The notes: generated from the letters alone by a model not told the origin. 64,000 nt of DNA from Salvator merianae (GCA_003586115.2 QVOM02000034.1:125957936-126021935); one strand, 5' to 3'; shown: positions 12,788 through 24,216, counted from the first letter of the stretch. Numbers and translations are program-made.

Positions 12788-13096
12788 TAAGGATGCCCAT
12801 GAATAAAATTTGTGCTTTTTTCCATCTGCAAATCATGTCAAAAAAGCAGTTTTTCATATTTGATTTTGCAGTTTTTGTAATGTTTTTTCCAAAGGAAATT
12901 CTCCTTTCCTTGGGTTAAAACACAGCGAAAATGAAATATTAAATTGAAAAATCCATTTTTGTATGAGTAGGTACTAGCTCATTTTGACTGAATTCTGAAA
13001 ATGGGGAAAAATGCATTTTCAATTTCACTTGAATATTTGTGCATGTGAAATATTCAATCAAATTTGCAAATGTGAAATTTATTTTGCACACCTCTA
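12788..13096. mobile_element. hAT-like MITE, copy B (309 bp)
   Basis: The flanks are an exact 8-bp duplication GTGTATAT (12780-12787 and 13097-13104). The ends are TAAGGATGCCCATG on the left and, inverted, TAGAGGTGTGCAAA on the right, a decayed form of the TAGRGATGTGCA terminus seen in copies A, C, D and E. The interior is A/T-rich with repeated GAAAAT/ATTTTC and TTTGCAAATGTGAAAT motifs and no coding capacity. The worn termini suggest it is older than copies A and D. Confidence 0.85.
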
Positions 13097-13104
13097 GTGT
13101 ATAT

Positions 13105-14606
13105 TCATTACCTTTCAACAAAAATCCAAGCCTAGTGCTACTTCCATATGATTTACCCTTGCATACAAACTATTGGAAATATATGGTTATCTCCATAATA
13201 TTCTGTTTTTTTTTTCACCACTGACAATAAATGAAGACAAAAGGACACCAAAACATAATAGCAGATTGTTTATCCCATGTTAGATATAGATAATGTGAAG
13301 TTTTGCATTACAAATGCTCAGATAACCCATATCACTCATTTTCTCTTCTTTACTATTCAAAAATGTATTTGGCCTTTGCATACACAATGTAGATAGAAAG
13401 GATATATCTATCCTTCCCCTCAGATGAAGAGATCTGTCATGGCCCTGAATAGTTCCCCCAATTCAGGACTTCCAGATATTCCCTCTGGAGAAGTAGTGTC
13501 CCCCAATTTCTGAGGTGCCTGAGACACAAGTGAAACTGTAGAAAACAGGAAGTCTATGGCATAAAGTTTAAATATTCAAAAGCCAGTTCTGCTTGCTTTG
13601 TAACCAGATCCTAAATATGAGCCCACTGCATGCCCTCCAGAATGTAGGATCCATACCTTTTTTCCCTTTTTAAAGTCATGTGTTTCCTATGGTGTAGGAA
13701 CTTTTCTGTTTTCCAGTTTGTGCAAGGAGGGAAAAAACAGCAAATGGAAGTGAGTGACTTTCCCTGCAGTGAACCAAAGTGTTTTTGCCCTCAATTCACT
13801 GCAGGGAAAAAGCAACTCTCTTCCAGTTGTCAGCAGCAAACAACCCAGATCCAATGGGAATTTAGGCTGTATCCATGGAGACAAAAGAAAATGCCCAGTG
13901 GAGGCCAGAGGGATAAGGCTTCTGCAAGCAGTGGTGGTTCCAGGCATACAGCATACCTTCAAGGACCAGCAAGTACCTCTCTGGAAGTGCCCTTCCCCAC
14001 AGAGTAGGAAAAACAACTTTGAGGGTTCTAACCACGGTCAGGCTCTTGCACCATTGTTGTTGTATAGGTAGAAAGTGGTCATGTGGGTGACAGCCCTGGC
14101 TCACACTTCATCTAACCATATTTTCAGACATGCCAAAAATGGCCAGCTATTCATAATTGTTAGCATTTGAAGATTTGAAGTAGGAATCTTTGCTACAGAC
14201 CATGTGTTTCACAATAAGCAAACTTAATGGTGTGTCTTGACTTTGAACTTCTGCTATTTGTACGCTTAGCCATTGGGTTTCCTGCTATTTGTACGCTTAG
14301 CCATTGGGTTTCCATGTTCCAAGCTGTTTCATATCAGGCCCTGCTTCTTGCATCCTTCACAGATGCAGCTTTTCACTTGCATTAGAGATAAGAGAATGGT
14401 GGATCAAATTAATTGGGTTATTTTTCTCTTTCAAAGTCATTACTGCTAAGAACTGACGAGTAAAAAAGAATATTTATGTACCAGTTGCTGGATGACAGAA
14501 TGGATGGAAAAACTGCTGAAGAATATATATGCTTGCTGGTACTCATTTCTGCAAGAACCTTTATGAATAAATACTGGCTTGCTGTTACAGAATCAAGTCT
14601 TCATGT
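13105..14606. other. Anonymous non-coding stretch
   Basis: No gene or repeat family was recognised. Overlapping short frames on both strands at 13678-14104 have no recognisable motif and are taken as chance. The one distinct structure is the 31-bp tandem duplication at 14251-14312. Confidence 0.5.
14251..14312. repeat. Perfect 31-bp tandem duplication
   Basis: A 31-base unit starting CTGCTATTTGTACGC occurs twice head to tail (14251-14281 and 14282-14312) with no difference between copies, which suggests a recent duplication or an assembly artefact. Confidence 0.95.
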
Positions 14607-14611
14607 CCTTG

Positions 14612-15045
14612 GGCCTTTTCACACTTAACAGTAGAGAGCATCAGGAATGCTCACTAGTCGAGTGCTTCTGCATTTTGCAGAGGTCCTGGTGATTGGAAGC
14701 AGACTACAGTTGCTCCTGATCACTACTAGCTGTGGAGCACAAAGTCATGCTCCTCAGCTGTTATGGGAGCAGCTGGACTGCACCCAGTACACTGCATTCA
14801 CACCCACTTCCAGATGTGAGAGTAGAGCAGTGTGGTGTGGCTGTGCCTGCCCATGCACCCGGAAGTTTCCCAGCCACTGTCATGGTGCAGGATTGCCAGC
14901 AAGATGCAAGCATTTTCACTGTGAATGCTGGTATACTGCTATAGGTCTGTTCTGTGGCCAAGCAGTGCAGACAGTCAATGTGAGGTCTGTTCCATTATAG
15001 AATAGGATAATTATCCTGTTCTACAGTGAAAAGTGCAAATAGGCA
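14612..15045. mobile_element. 5-bp-TSD MITE (GGCCT-terminus family), 434 bp
   Basis: The element is flanked by an exact 5-bp repeat CCTTG (14607-14611 and 15046-15050). It begins GGCCTTTTCACACTT and ends AAAGTGCAAATAGGCA, giving loosely inverted termini. Near its right end is the palindrome TAGAATAGGATAATTATCC, a hallmark shared with copies at 18770 and 47817. Open frames inside are short and have no known domain. The superfamily is unassigned; a 5-bp TSD is compatible with Transib or the hAT5 subgroup, but the termini prove neither. Confidence 0.8.
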
Positions 15046-15402
15046 CCTTGTGCTTGGGCTTGTGTATGATGGACTTGACAATATTTTTAGCCCAGGTCTT
15101 TCTAGAGATGTGTAAATTCAGTTTGTTATAGAACAGTTTGAACTAAACCATTTGGTTTGGCTCTATTCAATTCAAACAAAAACACCTCCTGTTTTGGGGG
15201 GATTTTTTTTGTTTTTTTATTTTTTAAACGTATTTATTATTCTTGTATTTCAAATATATAAAATTACAGTTTACTTTACATTCTTGTATCACTATTATTA
15301 TCAAATTCCCCCTTCATTAACAGTTTCTTCTAAATTTCCTGTTCTTCAACATCCTGTTTTCTTTCCTTCTTTTTCCACTGAAACTCTTCTTTCTTTCTTT
15401 TT

Positions 15403-16494
15403 TTATTCTTCAAATCCAGCCATCGCAAGTCCATTATCCATCTCTTGCAGAAAGTCAATAAAGGGTTTCCAGTTCCTGTGAAACCTATCAACTGTCTTAA
15501 TTCTCAAAAGATTTGTCAGTTTGTCCATCTCGGCCAACTCCATCATTTTCACTAACCAATTGTCCACTGTTGGTAATAACTCTCCTTTCCACTTCTGAGC
15601 ATATACAATTCTGGCAGCAGTTACCATATTTTGCAATAACACATTAACACCTTCAACATTATTTTCCACTATCCCCAATAGGAATAATTCTGGTCTAAAT
15701 GGAATGTTTGTCTTTAAAATTTTCTGCATCGCTGTGTGAATTTGAACCCAATACTTTTTGGGTTTTACACAAATCCACCACATATGATAAAAAGTACCCT
15801 CATGCTTCTTACATTTCCAACACTTACTTGACATACCTTGATACATTTTTGAAAGTCTAAAAGGTGTTAAGTACCATCGATACATCATCTTATATATATT
15901 TTCTTTCAACATATTACATACAGTAAATTTCATCTCTTTGATCCACAGTTTTTCCCATTGCTCCATTGAAATATTATAACCAAAATTTTGTGCCCATTTT
16001 ATCATACAATCTTTAACTTGCTCTTGTTCTAATTCTATTTTCAAAAGAAAATCATACAATACCCCTATAGTCCCCCTTTCTTCTTTTTCCAATTTTTCTT
16101 CCCATTTCTGTCTTTCTAATTCAAAATTCATCCTTCTTTTATCTTCTTTAAAAACATCCATCAATTGAGCATACATTAGCCATTGTACCTCTAATCCCTC
16201 CTGGTTTAACTGATCTCTCGTTTTCAAGGAGAAGTCATCTGTTTCATTATTTTTATTCAACACCTCCTCATATTTAATCCATCTTTCACTTCTCCCAAAT
16301 TCTTTAAACAAAGCTTCATGAGGTGAAACCCACATTAGTATTCTGGGATACAATTTACTCTTGTACTTACTCCAAGTTATCCATAACGCATGTCTTACAT
16401 AATGATTCTTAAATGCCACATTTACTTTAACTTTATCATACCATAAGTAACCGTGTAAACCATATCTTAAATCAAAACCTTCCAGTTGCAACAA
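15403..16494 (-). pseudogene. L1 ORF2 C-terminal region with Cys-rich motif
   Basis: This 363-codon frame is the part of L1 ORF2p downstream of the reverse transcriptase. Around residues 225-245 it carries CWKCKKHEGTFYHMWWIC, close to the C-x(3)-C-x(7)-H-x(4)-C motif at the end of L1 ORF2 proteins and implicated in nucleic-acid binding. The C-terminus NWKPFIDFLQEMDNG reappears in the deleted L1 at 46.1-47.7 kb, which ties the two to the same lineage. It is out of frame with the reverse-transcriptase segment upstream, so it is not translated as one protein. The last codon lies about 200 bases from the A-rich tail. Confidence 0.9.
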
Positions 16495-16651
16495 TCTTTT
16501 ATCTCTTAGCCAAAACCATTTAGCAATCCAACTTAACCACAGGCAGCAAAATATAATTTTAAATTAGGTAGACCCAACCCTCCTCTTTCTTTTGCATCTT
16601 GCATCAATTTAAAGCGTATTCTTGGCTTTTTGCCTTGCCATATAAATCTTG

Positions 16652-18175
16652 TCAAGTCCTTTTGCCACTTTTGAATACCTCATCTTTAATTATAATCAGT
16701 ATAGATTGAAACAAAAACATCACTCTTGGCAAGACGTTCATTTTTAAAACTGAGATTTTACCCAGTAACAATAATTTCAATTTAGACCATCTTTCCAAGT
16801 CTTCCTTAACTTGCGACCAAAGTTTCACATAATTGCTCTGATACAATGCCAAGTTTGGTTTAGTCAACCATACTCCTACATATTTAACTTTCTTTTCTAT
16901 ATCAAAGCCAGATTTTCTTCCCAGATCTTCTTGCTCTTTCTTTCTCATATTTTTTACCAGTATTTTGGTTTTTTTCTCATTGATTTTCAGTCCTGCCACT
17001 CGCCCAAATGTCTCTATCACACGTTTAACTGTTTCTATTGATTCCTTCGGATCTTTCAAAATAATTACTATGTCATCTGCAAAGGCTCTCAGCCTATAAT
17101 CTTCTTTTTTGATCTTCAGACCTTCAATATTTGTCTCTTGCCTTATAGCTCTATTCATTACCTCTAACACCAATATAAATAAAAGTGGTGAGAGTGGACA
17201 TCCTTGTCTTGTACCTTTTTGTATTGCAAATTTTTGTCTAAATTCTCCATTTATTGTAAGTTGTGCTGACTGTGTTATATATATTGCTCTAATCCATTTT
17301 GTAAAGTTCTCTCCAAAGTTCATCGTATCTAGAAGATTCAGCATAAAATTCCAGTTCAGATTGTCAAAGGCTTTTTCGGCATCCAGAAATATTAGTGCTG
17401 CTTGCACTTCTTTATGTGACTCTAAATATTCTATAACGTCGATTATACTTCTTATATTGTCCTTCATTTGTCTTTTGGGGAGAAATCCTGCTTGATCTTG
17501 GTGAATAAATTCTTGTAACACCTGTTTTAGCCTTCTTGCCATTATACTTGCAAAAAAAACTTTATAATCATTATTCAGTAGTGAAATTGGTCTGTAATTT
17601 TTTGGGGATGTCAAGTCCTGCCCCTCTTTTGGAATTAATGTTATAAATGCTTTTTCCCAACTTTCCAGTATTTTCCCACTGTCCAATATATCATTCATTG
17701 TCATTAGTAGTGGTTGCTGCAGTTCCTCTTGAAGTACTTTATAATAAATTGCTGTTAAACCATCCAGCCCTGGAGCCTTTCCTCCTTTCATTTTCTTAAT
17801 AGCATCAGAGAGTTCCTTTGATGTTATAGGTGCATTCAACATAGTTCTATATTCTTGTGAAATTTGTGGCAGATTTTGTTTTTCCAAGTAATTTTTAATA
17901 TCTTCCTCTAAAACTTCTTTCTTTCTATAGAGTTTTTCATAGAACTCACACATTACTCTCTGTATATCTATTTTGTTTGTTACCTCTTTATCCGCCTCTT
18001 TCAACTTCAAGATGACCTTGTTGGCTTTTTCCTTTCTCAGTTTGTATGCTAGCCACTTCCCTGGTTTATTGACTGATTCAAAATTCCTTTGCTTCACATA
18101 AGTTAATTTCTTCTCCATTTCCTCAACGTCCATCATTGAGAGTTCTTTTTGTAAGATTTTTAAATTTCTTAGCAT
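16652..18175 (-). pseudogene. L1 ORF2 reverse-transcriptase domain
   Basis: This 507-codon frame shows the non-LTR reverse-transcriptase blocks in order. They are KAPGLDGLTAIYYK, FITLIPKEGQD with NYRPISLLNNDYK, ALIFLDAEKAFDNLNW (first catalytic Asp), GTRQGCPLSPLLFILVLEV and RAFADDIVIIL (the F-A-D-D catalytic pair), then GLKINEKKTKIL. All three catalytic aspartates are present. The order and wording are those of vertebrate L1 rather than CR1 or RTE. Frameshifts near 18170 (towards the endonuclease) and near 16650-16500 (towards the C-terminal part) disable the copy. The reading frame has no internal stop over 1.5 kb. Confidence 0.95.
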
Positions 18176-18528
18176 CTCATAAATGCTTTACTGGCATCCC
18201 ATACAGTATTCAGAGGTGTCCCTTTGCCTAGATTATCTTCAAAATATTCTCTTAATTTTCTTTTACATTGCTGTATCATTTCTTCTTTTTTCAAAATATA
18301 TTCATTTAATCTCCATTTAGATTTTCTCGTTCTACATCCTATCACTACTTTTACTGGGTTGTGGTCCGCAAATGTTTTGGGCAAAATGTCCACTTCCATT
18401 ACCAGATTTGCAATTGTCTTTGATATTAAAATCATATCAATCCTTGAAAGCGATTTGTGTCTCTCCGAAAAATATGTAGAATATTTTGCATTGCCATTCT
18501 TATATCTCCACATATCCTGTAGTTGCAA
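18169..18528 (-). pseudogene. L1 ORF2 endonuclease C-terminal piece
   Basis: This 119-codon segment is the end of the apurinic/apyrimidinic-type endonuclease domain. It reads RHKSLSRIDMILISK and then ADHNPVKV, the equivalent of the S-D-H-x-x-V box with the catalytic His of APE-type LINE endonucleases (Ser replaced by Ala here). The N-terminal endonuclease half is missing because the insertion is truncated at 18534. It is one frame away from the reverse-transcriptase part. Confidence 0.85.
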
Positions 18529-18769
18529 GATTTCAACACCTCCTGTTTGAAAGAGGCTGGTGCAATTTGAAGCAAATCAGGGTGTGTTTGGTCAAACATG
18601 ATTGAACAGTTCAATTCAACCTGTTCTAAAATGACCTATCTGACCATTTTGTTACAATTGAGAACTGCACAATTCTGGGCAACATTGCACAATTGTGTGA
18701 TTCTTGGTTAAAAAAAAGAAGAACACTATTGTGAATGGTTCAAGTTCAATCTAGAATCAGGTCAGCATG

Positions 18770-19255
18770 GGCCTTTTTGTTCTTTCCACTTTAGAATAAG
18801 ATAATTATCCCATTCTAAGGTGGAATAAACTCCACAGTGCAGACACGATCTGCACTTCAGGGTCCTAATTACTGACCTGAAGCAGGCTGCCAGCATTCAT
18901 ATATGAATGCTGGTAGCCTTACATGATCTTCATCATGACAGTGGCCAGGAAGCATCTTGTCACTGCCATGGTGACCAGGAGGCCCATGCAGCATGCAGGT
19001 GTAATAAGCTGATTGTGCAGGCACAATGAGCCAATTGCACAGGCACAATCAATCCATCACACTGGCCTGGATGCCACAACACCAGGTAGATATGAATGCA
19101 CCTTACCAGGAAGTGACTATCACCTCCCGGTAAGGTTGTGGAGCACTAATTAGTGTTCCAGAGGTAGTAATGATTGGGAGTGGCTGTAGCCTGTTCCTGG
19201 CTGCTCAGGCCTCCGCAAGATGCAGATGCACTTGACTAGCAAGCGTAAACAGGCC
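18770..19255. mobile_element. 5-bp-TSD MITE nested in hAT-like copy C, 486 bp
   Basis: It begins GGCCTTTTTGTTCTTTCCA and ends GTAAACAGGCC. Flanks GCATG (18765-18769) and CCATG (19256-19260) match at 4 of 5. Close to the left end is TAATTATCCCATTCTA, the same near-palindrome found at the right end of the copies at 14612 and 47817, so this copy is in the opposite orientation. It also shares the CTGCCATGGTGACCAGG segment with other family members. No coding frame. Confidence 0.75.
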
Positions 19256-19319
19256 CCATGTTCAACCTGGCTTTAAATCAATCTTTGAGTTTGAGTTTGT
19301 GCACATCTCTAAGTCTTTT

Positions 19320-20797
19320 GCTTCAGTCACTGATGGATACTGCCTCTATTTTCCTTTCATATGACCCGAGGGTTCTCTTGTTCTGAAAGATTCAAAAGAG
19401 AAGAGGAATTATTCATGCAGTTACAGATGACTAACTTATTACATATCTGAATATGACAAGCTCTAAAATTATTTTTTATTACTTGGCAAGGTGATGCAAA
19501 TTAGCAAACTATACTGGAACAGAGGAACTCAGCCATTGTAGCTTGATCATCTCTATGTCCTACCCAATTTAACAAAGTACCAGCAATTTCATAACTCCTA
19601 CCTTAAAATAAAAGTCCTTTAAAAACTCCAAAGCCTTTTTCAGCATAATATCCACAATTTGGAGTAAACTTATATAGAACTGTGTTCAGCAAAAGCTTAA
19701 TTAAAAAAGAAAAAGAAAAATATAAAATCAACTTGAAGGTAGGATCATAGATTCTAAGAAGATCTAAAGCTAAGATCATATACAGGAAAAAGCACCTCTG
19801 AGGTTAGATATGATTGTTTGCACCCAGTCTGCAACCCCGCAAATATTCTAGGCTGAAAAAGGTGGGTTAGAGATAACATGAGAACAGTACTACATGCTAC
19901 TATCCCTAAGCTATTTTTTTCACTATGTGTATACTATATAGTATAACCATTTGCTTCAGTTGTAGGTTTCTGTTTGGGCCGTACATTTTTCTAAATGGGT
20001 TTAAGACAGAATTTGCTGAAATCAATATACTCTATTTAGCCTTATAATTTAGCAATTCCTGTTGCTGGAACATGGTGGAGGGTTAGCACACCGAAAGATT
20101 TACATTCTGGTTGGCCAACTGCCTAGTTTAGCAGGCCAAGCCATCTATCATTACAGATACCATTCAGAAGACAGATATCACCAGAATTCCAGCTATAATT
20201 AGAATTAGATTTTTCACTATTAGAAAATTAATACTGTCCTATTGTGAGAATATCTTTCAATGTAAGTAGTGAATCAAAAATCTGGGGGTGGGGGAAACAG
20301 ATAAGGAGGAATATCATGTAGTGTTCTTTCATCAAGAACACACAGATGAATAGTAAACAGACAAAAAAAAATAGTTATGGCAGGTTTTTTTGTTTTTTTT
20401 GTGCCTTATAAATGATTATATGAAACAATTCTCTGCCAAAGTAACACTCCTACATTTATGTTCATTTTCACATGCCCTTTTTCATGTTCCCCAATAGCAA
20501 ATTCTGGGAATAAAACTTAATTTAGCTTGGAAATTACAGGGAAAAACTTAAATGTATTTTCTGTATTTTACTTGACACAGACAGCATGGGAACATAGCCT
20601 GTTTGTGTGTGTTTTTAAAAAGATGGGTGCTTCAGAGTTATACATTCTGTGATATTCTATAAAATCTTTCATCAATAAGAAAGGGTCACTACTTTTAATG
20701 TGCTTCCCCTTGAATAGTGCCATCATATCAAGTCTTCATGACAGAGGTCCACTACCCTGCTTAGTTGAATGAGCAGAAGCACTCCATACTAAGGGAC
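19320..20797. other. Anonymous A/T-rich stretch
   Basis: No gene, repeat family or RNA gene was recognised. Open frames are short and lack motifs. Confidence 0.5.
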
Positions 20798-21176
20798 TGT
20801 TCCCACCTAAAAGCCTAGTATGGTATAATAATAACACAATATAATAATATCATATGAGGCTGAAAAGGATCATGCATGGAGGCAGTCATCAGCGATCCAA
20901 GGTCAGGCAAAGGCCTGAACTGGACCACCACAATTGAAGTGTGGATGGCCTGACTAGGGTAGGCTGGATTGCCATGGCAATGGCTGTGGCTGTGGCAAAA
21001 TCTGGCATGCACCCAGACATTGCCATGGTGATCGGAATGTGGCACGTGGCATGCAACTATGCAGCAGAAGCCATACGACCACACCCAGTTGCAGCATTGC
21101 ACCAGAAGTTCATTCAAATGCTGCTGCCCAGGTGCTCATTATCTGCTTCCAGCCAAGCTGTGGCAACATTTTAGTT
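20798..21176. mobile_element. MITE fragment related to 39523-39963
   Basis: The segment shares long stretches with the element at 39523-39963. Examples are TATGGTATAAT near its left end, AGGATCATGCATGGAGGCAG, GGCTGGATTGCCATGG and CATTGCCATGGTGATCGG. The right end is not clear and no target-site duplication was found. It is a degraded, non-coding copy of the GGCCT-terminus group. Confidence 0.65.
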
Positions 21177-22296
21177 CAGTACGCTTTTGATTCAATTTTG
21201 AGTTTGATTCTGAGGTCGGACTGATTTTCTGTTATTGTCATGACTCTTCTATTATGTGATTTAGCCCCAAAACTATTTTGAGCAGTCATGCTTTTAAATT
21301 AAGCTTGTAAAGGCTTTCCGAATATTTTGTGCATAATTCATAGACAAATAACTATTATAACCAAGCTTAGCATCATAACTACACATTTATAAAGCCAATG
21401 AATTCCAGTTGTACATTTTATTTCATTTTATTTTATTTACCCTTGCCCCCACAAATGGTTTTCTAGCAGCAATAAATGGAAACATGTGTCAGTGTGGTTT
21501 TAAAATGTAATAAGAAAATGCCACTTAAATTTAGAGGCCGAATTATATTGTGGATATCACAAAGAAAAGTGAACAGTTTAAAGGAAAAAAAAATGTTTGT
21601 TGAAAACAGATATTTTGAAAACTACTTCCAAGAACAAACATGTCCTCAGGGATATACTACCAAGATTATAAATTAAACCTCAGGCAGTGCCAGTATTGTT
21701 TCTTAAGGGGAAAAATCCATAGTGCTTTTTATATTTTAAAATAGGTTTCAGACCATCAGGTACTATAGTTCCATAGTGTTTCTGCTTAAATATATCCACC
21801 TTCAAGTAGATTCCGTCAAGATAAAAAGGTCCCTTATGACTTTTCAAAAGTTTTTATGAGTGCGCATAATAAGAAACCATTATTCTTGCATCAAGGTTGA
21901 AAGGTATATATGTAGAACTGAACTGTGACTGAGTCTGTGCTCCCTGGTGTAGTATTAAGTACTACAATCATGTTAACAACCAATAAAGAAAGGAAGATCT
22001 CGTTACATCTTGGTTCTATAAAATGTTTATGATATAGTTATAGGTTCATTTCTGCAAAAGCAGAGAGTGAGCTATTGCTATGCTTCTATAAAGCAAGGCT
22101 GCTGACATTGAAGGATCCTTTTAAAATGTTCAGGGTATGGGAACATGAACTGATACGATAATCATTTTAAAATTCTAGCTTAGTATTGCCTCATGCTAGC
22201 TGAAACAGCTCCCTGTTTTAAAAGCTTTTTCTGGGCGTGTTGAAAATACCTAGCTTTTTTCTATCCCTGTTCAGCATAGAAATGTTTCACTTCTCT
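21177..22296. other. Anonymous A/T-rich stretch
   Basis: No coding region or known repeat could be identified. Confidence 0.45.
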
Positions 22297-22507
22297 GACT
22301 GCATCTACACAAAGCTTTTAAAAAGTGATTTGGAAGTGGAAGTCAACTGTGCACTAGTGCCTCTAATGCACATTCAAAGTTAGAAAATGCACCTTTAAAA
22401 GGTTTTCTTTAATGCAGATTACAGGTAGTTTGGGAACACTAGTCCCCACCTGCTTCCACCTCTAAGCTGCTTTAAAGACACTTTTTCATGTGTGCAGATG
22501 CAGCCAA
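22297..22507. repeat. Possible short fold-back element
   Basis: The left side GACTGCATCTACACAAAGC and the right side GTGTGCAGATGCAGCC are approximate reverse complements about 180 bases apart, with further loosely complementary sequence inside (AAAAAGTG against CACTTTTT). A related arrangement occurs near 2720-2875. No TSD could be assigned, so this is tentative. Confidence 0.4.
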
Positions 22508-22710
22508 TAACTTTATCTGTAGTCATCATATCTGGATAGTAAATAACACAGGCTGCTCCCAAACTTACCACTGATAGGATGTCCTTATGTAAAATGTCTG
22601 CATTTTCTCCCAGCAACCAATCATTGTGACTTTGGAAAAGCCTACCCCTGGTGAAGGCTAAGATGGGTAAAAACCCAACCCTTCAAAATTGCCCTCGTGC
22701 TAATACTATG

Positions 22711-22887
22711 GCCCTTTCCGCACTTGGCCTTATTCCAGATTATATCTCAGAATAGAGACCTGCCATCTGCATGCTAGTGCAGACTATGGTAGGCCCTGGG
22801 CAAGACCTTTCACTGTTTGCACTAGCATGTGGATAGCAGGTCCCTATTCTGAGTTATAATCGACAAAAAGTCAAGTGCAGAAAGGGC
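22711..22887. mobile_element. 178-bp palindromic MITE, copy 2
   Basis: This is the same family as the copies at 6867, 41208 and 54992. It starts GCCCTTTCCGCACTTGG and ends GTGCAGAAAGGGC, with the arms complementary nearly to the centre. Flanks CTATG and CTATA match at 4 of 5. Its right edge coincides with the insertion point of the GC-rich hAT element, whose 8-bp TSD begins at its last base. Confidence 0.88.
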
Positions 22888-22894
22888 CTATATG

Positions 22895-23128
22895 CAGCGG
22901 CATAGCTACATGTTCCGCCACCCGGGGCGGACCAAATGGCGGCAGCTGAGCAGGGCACCTCGCCCTGTAGGATGCCGCATGTGCGTGCGCCAGCCGGCAA
23001 GTTGAGTGAGCGGCAAGCGAGCGAGTGGTGGGGCGAGCGAGCGAGTGGGCGGGGTGAGCGAGCGGCGGGCGCGGCGGGGCGAGCGAGCGAGCAGCGGGCG
23101 GGGCAAGTGAGCGAGCGGTGGGCGGGGC

Positions 23129-23161
<33 letters not shown>

Positions 23162-23399
23162 GCGGGCGGAGCGAGCGAGTGGCGGGCGGAGCGAGCGAGT
23201 GGCGGGCGGGGTGAGTGAGCGGCGAGCTCCGCTCGCTCGCCCCGCCCGCCGCTCGCTCGCCGTGTTTCACTTTTGTGAAGACAAAAGGCAAACCGGCTGC
23301 CGGGCGGGTGGGAGGGCCCAATTCAAAAGCGGGCGCCGCCCACAACAATGCGCCGCCCAGTGCGCAGCACCCCCCGTGCGCCCCCTTGCTATGCCTCTG
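22895..23399. mobile_element. GC-rich hAT non-autonomous element, 505 bp
   Basis: The ends are CAGCGGCATAGC and, inverted, CAGAGGCATAGC (11 of 12 identical), a typical hAT CAG-type terminus. They are flanked by an exact 8-bp duplication CCTATATG (22887-22894 and 23400-23407). The interior is very GC-rich with GCGAGCGAGC-type repeats and a 31-base T-run (23130-23160). A 221-codon frame crosses the element on the minus strand, but it is low-complexity Ala/Pro/Arg/Ser with a Lys run from the T tract and runs beyond both ends, so I do not call it a gene. Confidence 0.92.
22990..23260. repeat. GAGCGAGC/GGCGGGCG low-complexity tract with T31
   Basis: The tract consists of short imperfect repeats of GAGCGAGC and GGGCGGGGC around a long T-run. 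Near 23220-23265 the same words appear in reverse complement, so the tract can fold on itself. It lies wholly inside the hAT element. Confidence 0.85.
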
Positions 23400-23407
23400 C
23401 CTATATG

Positions 23408-24176
23408 CCAGATAGACACCACCTGAAGATGCTTTCTGTGTCAAGAGGTATTTATACTGATATTTCCTTCTCTTTGCCTGGTGCACCATTTTCAGATCCT
23501 GTGAATGGATTGCTGCCATTTGTGTGCCCTGCCCCCTGGATAAAGCTGGATTTCATCCATTTAGCGAAGCATAGAAACAGTCATATTGGCATCCCATAAT
23601 TCATTGCATAACTAAATAAACCTGTCTGATTAATTGTATCCTTATTTTCAATTTCAACCTACTCCAAAGTTGATTATATATTTCTTTATCCCTAGGGTTG
23701 GGGCAATGTTCTTATTGAAGACTCCATCTTGGGAAGGATCTGAAGGATGTGCTGTTTCTGCTGAAACTGGTAATGGAAACACAATATTTTTGTTTGTTTA
23801 AGGAATGGAAAATTATTGTGACCGCCACTGTTAATTTCCCCCAAACATTATAAATCACGTTGTTCCCTCATTTCTAAAAATCACTTTTGAGGGCTCTGAG
23901 GGTGAATGCAGGTCTCCCATAGATATTTAGCTTGTTACTGTGAAAATAAAGTGATAAATAGATAGGTCCAACTGGGTGCTTCTCGTGTCCTTTCTGCTTG
24001 AAATAATGTGGCAGAAAATTTGTTGCACCATTTCCATTCCATTATGATGCACCATTTGTTGCACCATTTCTATCCATTATGATGATGCATAAGTGTCCAT
24101 GTTCCATGAGTGTTTGTTCTGCATAGAGTTGACTCAAATGAAAGTCTCAGCTTTTTTCATATAACAATTCTTTTTC

Positions 24177-24216
<40 letters not shown>

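Larger units (their letters stand above)
15195..18534 (-). mobile_element. L1 LINE, 5'-truncated, 3.34 kb
   Basis: It is a minus-strand L1 with its A-rich tail (seen as T-rich sequence at 15201-15225), a short 3' UTR and most of ORF2, truncated inside the endonuclease domain. It is bracketed by an exact 14-bp duplication AACACCTCCTGTTT (15181-15194 and 18535-18548), the signature of target-primed reverse transcription. It sits inside the older hAT-like copy C. ORF2 is broken by only two frameshifts, so the insertion is fairly young. Confidence 0.95.
15103..19311. mobile_element. Old hAT-like MITE (copy C) split by an L1 and a MITE
   Basis: The left end TAGAGATGTGTAAATTCAG and right end TTTGTGCACATCTCTA are inverted versions of the hAT-like terminus seen elsewhere in the window. 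The flanks GGTCTTTC (15095-15102) and AGTCTTTT (19312-19319) agree at 6 of 8 positions, a decayed 8-bp TSD. Only about 370 bases belong to the element itself; the rest is the L1 insertion (15195-18534 plus its TSD) and the MITE at 18770-19255. The A/T-rich interior repeats TTCAATTCAA-like motifs, also found in the fragment at 43640-43758. Confidence 0.75.

Noticed and set aside
13678..14104. Overlapping 80-109-codon frames on both strands
   Set aside because: Frames on both strands of similar length with no motif look like chance in stop-poor sequence.
16811..17495. Plus-strand frames opposite the L1 reverse transcriptase
   Set aside because: Antisense shadows of L1 ORF2.
22854..23519. 221-codon frame on the minus strand
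   Set aside because: It is low-complexity Ala/Pro/Arg/Ser with a Lys run from a T tract and lies across a GC-rich hAT element; no domain and no gene structure.
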